A stretch of DNA of 64,000 nucleotides from positions 1,054,001 to 1,118,000 of the forward strand of contig NZ_JAICCF010000002.1 in assembly GCF_019492185.1 (NCBI RefSeq), written 5' to 3'. The stretch is from Chitinophaga rhizophila (GTDB taxonomy: Bacteria > Bacteroidota > Bacteroidia > Chitinophagales > Chitinophagaceae). The translations under genes and the position numbers were made by a program. The notes below the pieces were generated by a model that was given only the letters and a program-made list of their open reading frames with translations, ran no database searches and was not told where the DNA came from. Within the stretch, counting starts at the first letter, position 1. Each line of letters begins with the position of its first letter. Below are positions 62,366 through 64,000 of this stretch, piece by piece.

Positions 62366-63220
62366 TTACCGGTACACAATCTTCCGCGTGATAACCGTAG
62401 TCTGCCGCTTATATTGCTCCTTCACTGTTTTACTGGTCCAGTTACCTTTTTTATCATAAACATAACTGGTTGTATCACGGCTTCTCACCTGATCGCCTGC
62501 ATACCGGGTTGCTACAATCATGTTTCCGTACTTATCATATTGCTTCAGCGTTTTATACTGCTGCACACCGCCCAGGTACAATGCAGTTATTACAGGCTGA
62601 TTACTGAGATCGTACTGCTCAATAATCTTTATTGATTCAGCTGTCTGTGGTAATTCATCCTGTACAGTCGTAATAGTATCGCCCCGCTGTTGCACTAACA
62701 ACCGGTATTGTTTCCCTTCCGGATACCGGGCAATCCATATTGTATCTCTTGCCTGGCTGTAACGATACGTGCTTTTTGAAGCCTCGCTATAAATCCGGTC
62801 TGCCTTTTCCACATATCTGCCAGCAGTATCATACCTGTATGTTTCTGTACTATACGTCTGGGCGTTATCTGAATGAATCAGCGCACTGATTCTACCTGTA
62901 GCATCGTACCTGATAGTAAGTGTATCTGCCTGCATCCTGCGGGAGGCAGTAGCTACCTGATGCAGCATGCCCTCTCTGAATATATATTCTCTGCGAATAG
63001 TGTCTCTGCGGGTATGATTATCAACTGCTGTTGCTATGCTGGTTATTTCAGATATCTGCCTGATATCGCCTTCCAGCTGTAACGGACGAAATGCAAACAT
63101 GTTCATTTCACTTAATATCCGGCTGGTAATAGTACCTATCCTGTCTTTTTCTTCTTTTTCAGACCTGGTTGATGAGGTACATGCTGCAAGTAACAGCATG
63201 AGCCATAACAATCTTCTCAT
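62366..63220 (-). CDS. Hypothetical lipoprotein with RHS/YD-like strands
   Basis: The 284-residue product has a lipoprotein signal (RLLWLMLLLAACTSS). The mature part is a series of short beta units of the kind DATGRISALI, DTAGRYVEK and DKYGNMIVATRYAG, with a final YDKKGNWTSKTVKEQYK, which resemble the tyrosine/aspartate-type repeats seen in RHS-like or MORN-like proteins. It is probably anchored in a membrane facing the periplasm or surface. I do not know its function. Confidence 0.72.
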   Translation of the reverse strand: MRRLLWLMLLLAACTSSTRSEKEEKDRIGTITSRILSEMNMFAFRPLQLEGDIRQISEITSIATAVDNHTRRDTIRREYIFREGMLHQVATASRRMQADTLTIRYDATGRISALIHSDNAQTYSTETYRYDTAGRYVEKADRIYSEASKSTYRYSQARDTIWIARYPEGKQYRLLVQQRGDTITTVQDELPQTAESIKIIEQYDLSNQPVITALYLGGVQQYKTLKQYDKYGNMIVATRYAGDQVRSRDTTSYVYDKKGNWTSKTVKEQYKRQTTVITRKIVYR

Positions 63221-63237
63221 AGGGTAATTTAAGCGTT

Positions 63238-64000
63238 TTATTGCTTTATCAGCTTCACGGCAAACATGCAGTCCGCCCTTTTTTCATAACCGGCTATTAC
63301 GCCGCCTTCCTGCTGCTGAAGTCCACTTTCTGTTTCAAGGAAAGCAACCACTTCTTCATTCTCTTTTGCAAATACGGAGCAGGTAATATAGATCAGTGAT
63401 CCGCCCGGTTTCAGCAATTGTACAACATTCGCAGCTATTTTCTGCTGCAATTGCTGATACTCAGTAATCTGCTTCTCTGTAAAAAAAGACATACTCTCTG
63501 GCGTACGTCCCCAGGTACCTGAACCTGAACATGGTGCATCCAGTATAATATGATCAAAACGGCGGTCTTTCAGGGTTGATGACATGACCGGTGCTGTCAG
63601 ATCCATCACAATACTCTCATATTGCCTGATTCCAGCCTCTTTAAAGCGCTGATGCAGATTCTGAATGATAGTATTCCGCACATCGCTTACGAGCAGTTTT
63701 ACGCCTGGTTGTTTATCCACCAATAGGATTGACTTTCCTCCACTGGCAGCACAACTGTCCCACCATTGTTCTCCTGCTGCCGGTGTGAATAATGTGCCCA
63801 CTTGTTGAGAAGATACATCCTGTATTTCATACCAGCTCTTGTCTGTAATAACAGTATCGATTTTTGTGCTGTTTGGCAGAGCTATCGTATCTGCACCAAT
63901 AACTTCGTACGCAATACCTGCTTTGTCCAGCAGACTGACTATTGCGGATTGTTTGTTATGACGCGTTCTGATAAACAGATCTGGCTGTATAAAGAATGAA
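63238..64000 (-). CDS. RsmB/NOP2-family RNA m5C methyltransferase (partial, N-terminus off window)
   Basis: The reading frame is open to the right edge, giving about 254 C-terminal residues; an internal ATG at 63801 is not the real start. Upstream of it the frame continues with QPDLFIRTRHNK and DVSSQQVG, both family-typical. The SAM-binding motif WWDSCAASGGKSILL follows, then DAPCSGSGTWGRTPE and ITCSVFAKENEEV with the two conserved cysteines of RNA m5C methyltransferases. The protein probably methylates 16S rRNA or tRNA. Confidence 0.92.
   Translation of the reverse strand, partial: SFFIQPDLFIRTRHNKQSAIVSLLDKAGIAYEVIGADTIALPNSTKIDTVITDKSWYEIQDVSSQQVGTLFTPAAGEQWWDSCAASGGKSILLVDKQPGVKLLVSDVRNTIIQNLHQRFKEAGIRQYESIVMDLTAPVMSSTLKDRRFDHIILDAPCSGSGTWGRTPESMSFFTEKQITEYQQLQQKIAANVVQLLKPGGSLIYITCSVFAKENEEVVAFLETESGLQQQEGGVIAGYEKRADCMFAVKLIKQ

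Noticed and set aside
1..64000. Insertion sequences, integrases, CRISPR arrays, toxin-antitoxin or phage-defence systems
   Set aside because: No transposase, integrase, direct-repeat array or defence-type domain was recognised on either strand.
1..64000. tRNA or rRNA genes
   Set aside because: No cloverleaf-type sequence or conserved rRNA segment was seen while reading the intergenic regions; a tRNA-scanning program could confirm.

Overview
The window is typical chromosome of a Bacteroidetes bacterium, most likely a Chitinophagaceae member close to Chitinophaga. This rests on three SusC/SusD pairs, an ECF sigma/FecR/STN-SusC signalling cassette, promoters of the TTTG-N19/20-TAnnTTTG kind, and families confined to this phylum (DUF4421, DUF4998, DUF5000, GH92, GH95). 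No rRNA, tRNA, CRISPR array, insertion sequence or prophage was recognised. Both ends cut a gene: a rhomboid protease on the left and an RsmB/NOP2-type rRNA methyltransferase on the right.

Layout. 1-2.4 kb: rhomboid (partial), a DinB-family protein and a secreted phosphodiesterase. 2.4-9.0 kb (minus strand): sigma factor, FecR, STN-containing SusC, SusD and then the phosphodiesterase, a surface-signalled uptake operon. 9.0-22.2 kb: a small secreted protein, an AraC regulator and a divergent polysaccharide-utilisation operon (SusC, SusD, two discoidin-like surface lipoproteins, GH95 fucosidase-type enzyme, SDR dehydrogenase), followed by a hypothetical gene. 22.2-25.6 kb: poorly characterised small genes, including a dihaem c-type cytochrome and a DUF4421 protein. 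25.9-37.5 kb: SusD, SusC, DeoR regulator, AnmK, MurQ and a Na+/solute symporter on the minus strand, with a divergent secreted GH9-CE4 fusion enzyme. I read this as an amino-sugar/muropeptide salvage locus. 37.5-39.8 kb: proBA. 39.9-42.2 kb: a lone GH92 mannosidase. 42.2-43.6 kb: a long gene-poor gap. 43.6-46.4 kb: a hypothetical gene, then a membrane protein/histidine kinase/response regulator operon with overlapping genes. 46.4-61 kb: a complete galacturonate/unsaturated-uronate pathway. 61-64 kb: mnmA, a lipoprotein and the partial methyltransferase.

How the genes fit together. GH88 can release unsaturated uronate from oligosaccharides. KduI and KduD convert its open-chain form to 2-keto-3-deoxygluconate (KDG). 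UxaC, UxaB and UxaA bring galacturonate to the same intermediate, and KdgK plus KDPG aldolase finish the route to pyruvate and glyceraldehyde-3-phosphate. An MFS hexuronate-type transporter supplies substrate. A LacI regulator is encoded among these genes, and near-identical palindromes built on TGCAAACGTTTGCA lie upstream of kduI, the transporter gene and the GH88 gene, placed over the predicted -33 element.

The most interesting candidate system is the 30.5-37.5 kb locus. A periplasmic GH9-CE4 enzyme is paired with anhydro-MurNAc kinase, MurNAc-6-P etherase, a symporter and a DeoR regulator. Three copies of an AAAAACGCA-type motif, spaced exactly 32 bp apart, sit in the divergent promoter region and related copies precede the DeoR gene. 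This suggests a deacetylate-then-hydrolyse route for peptidoglycan or chitin fragments. All functions are inferred from sequence; no searches were run.
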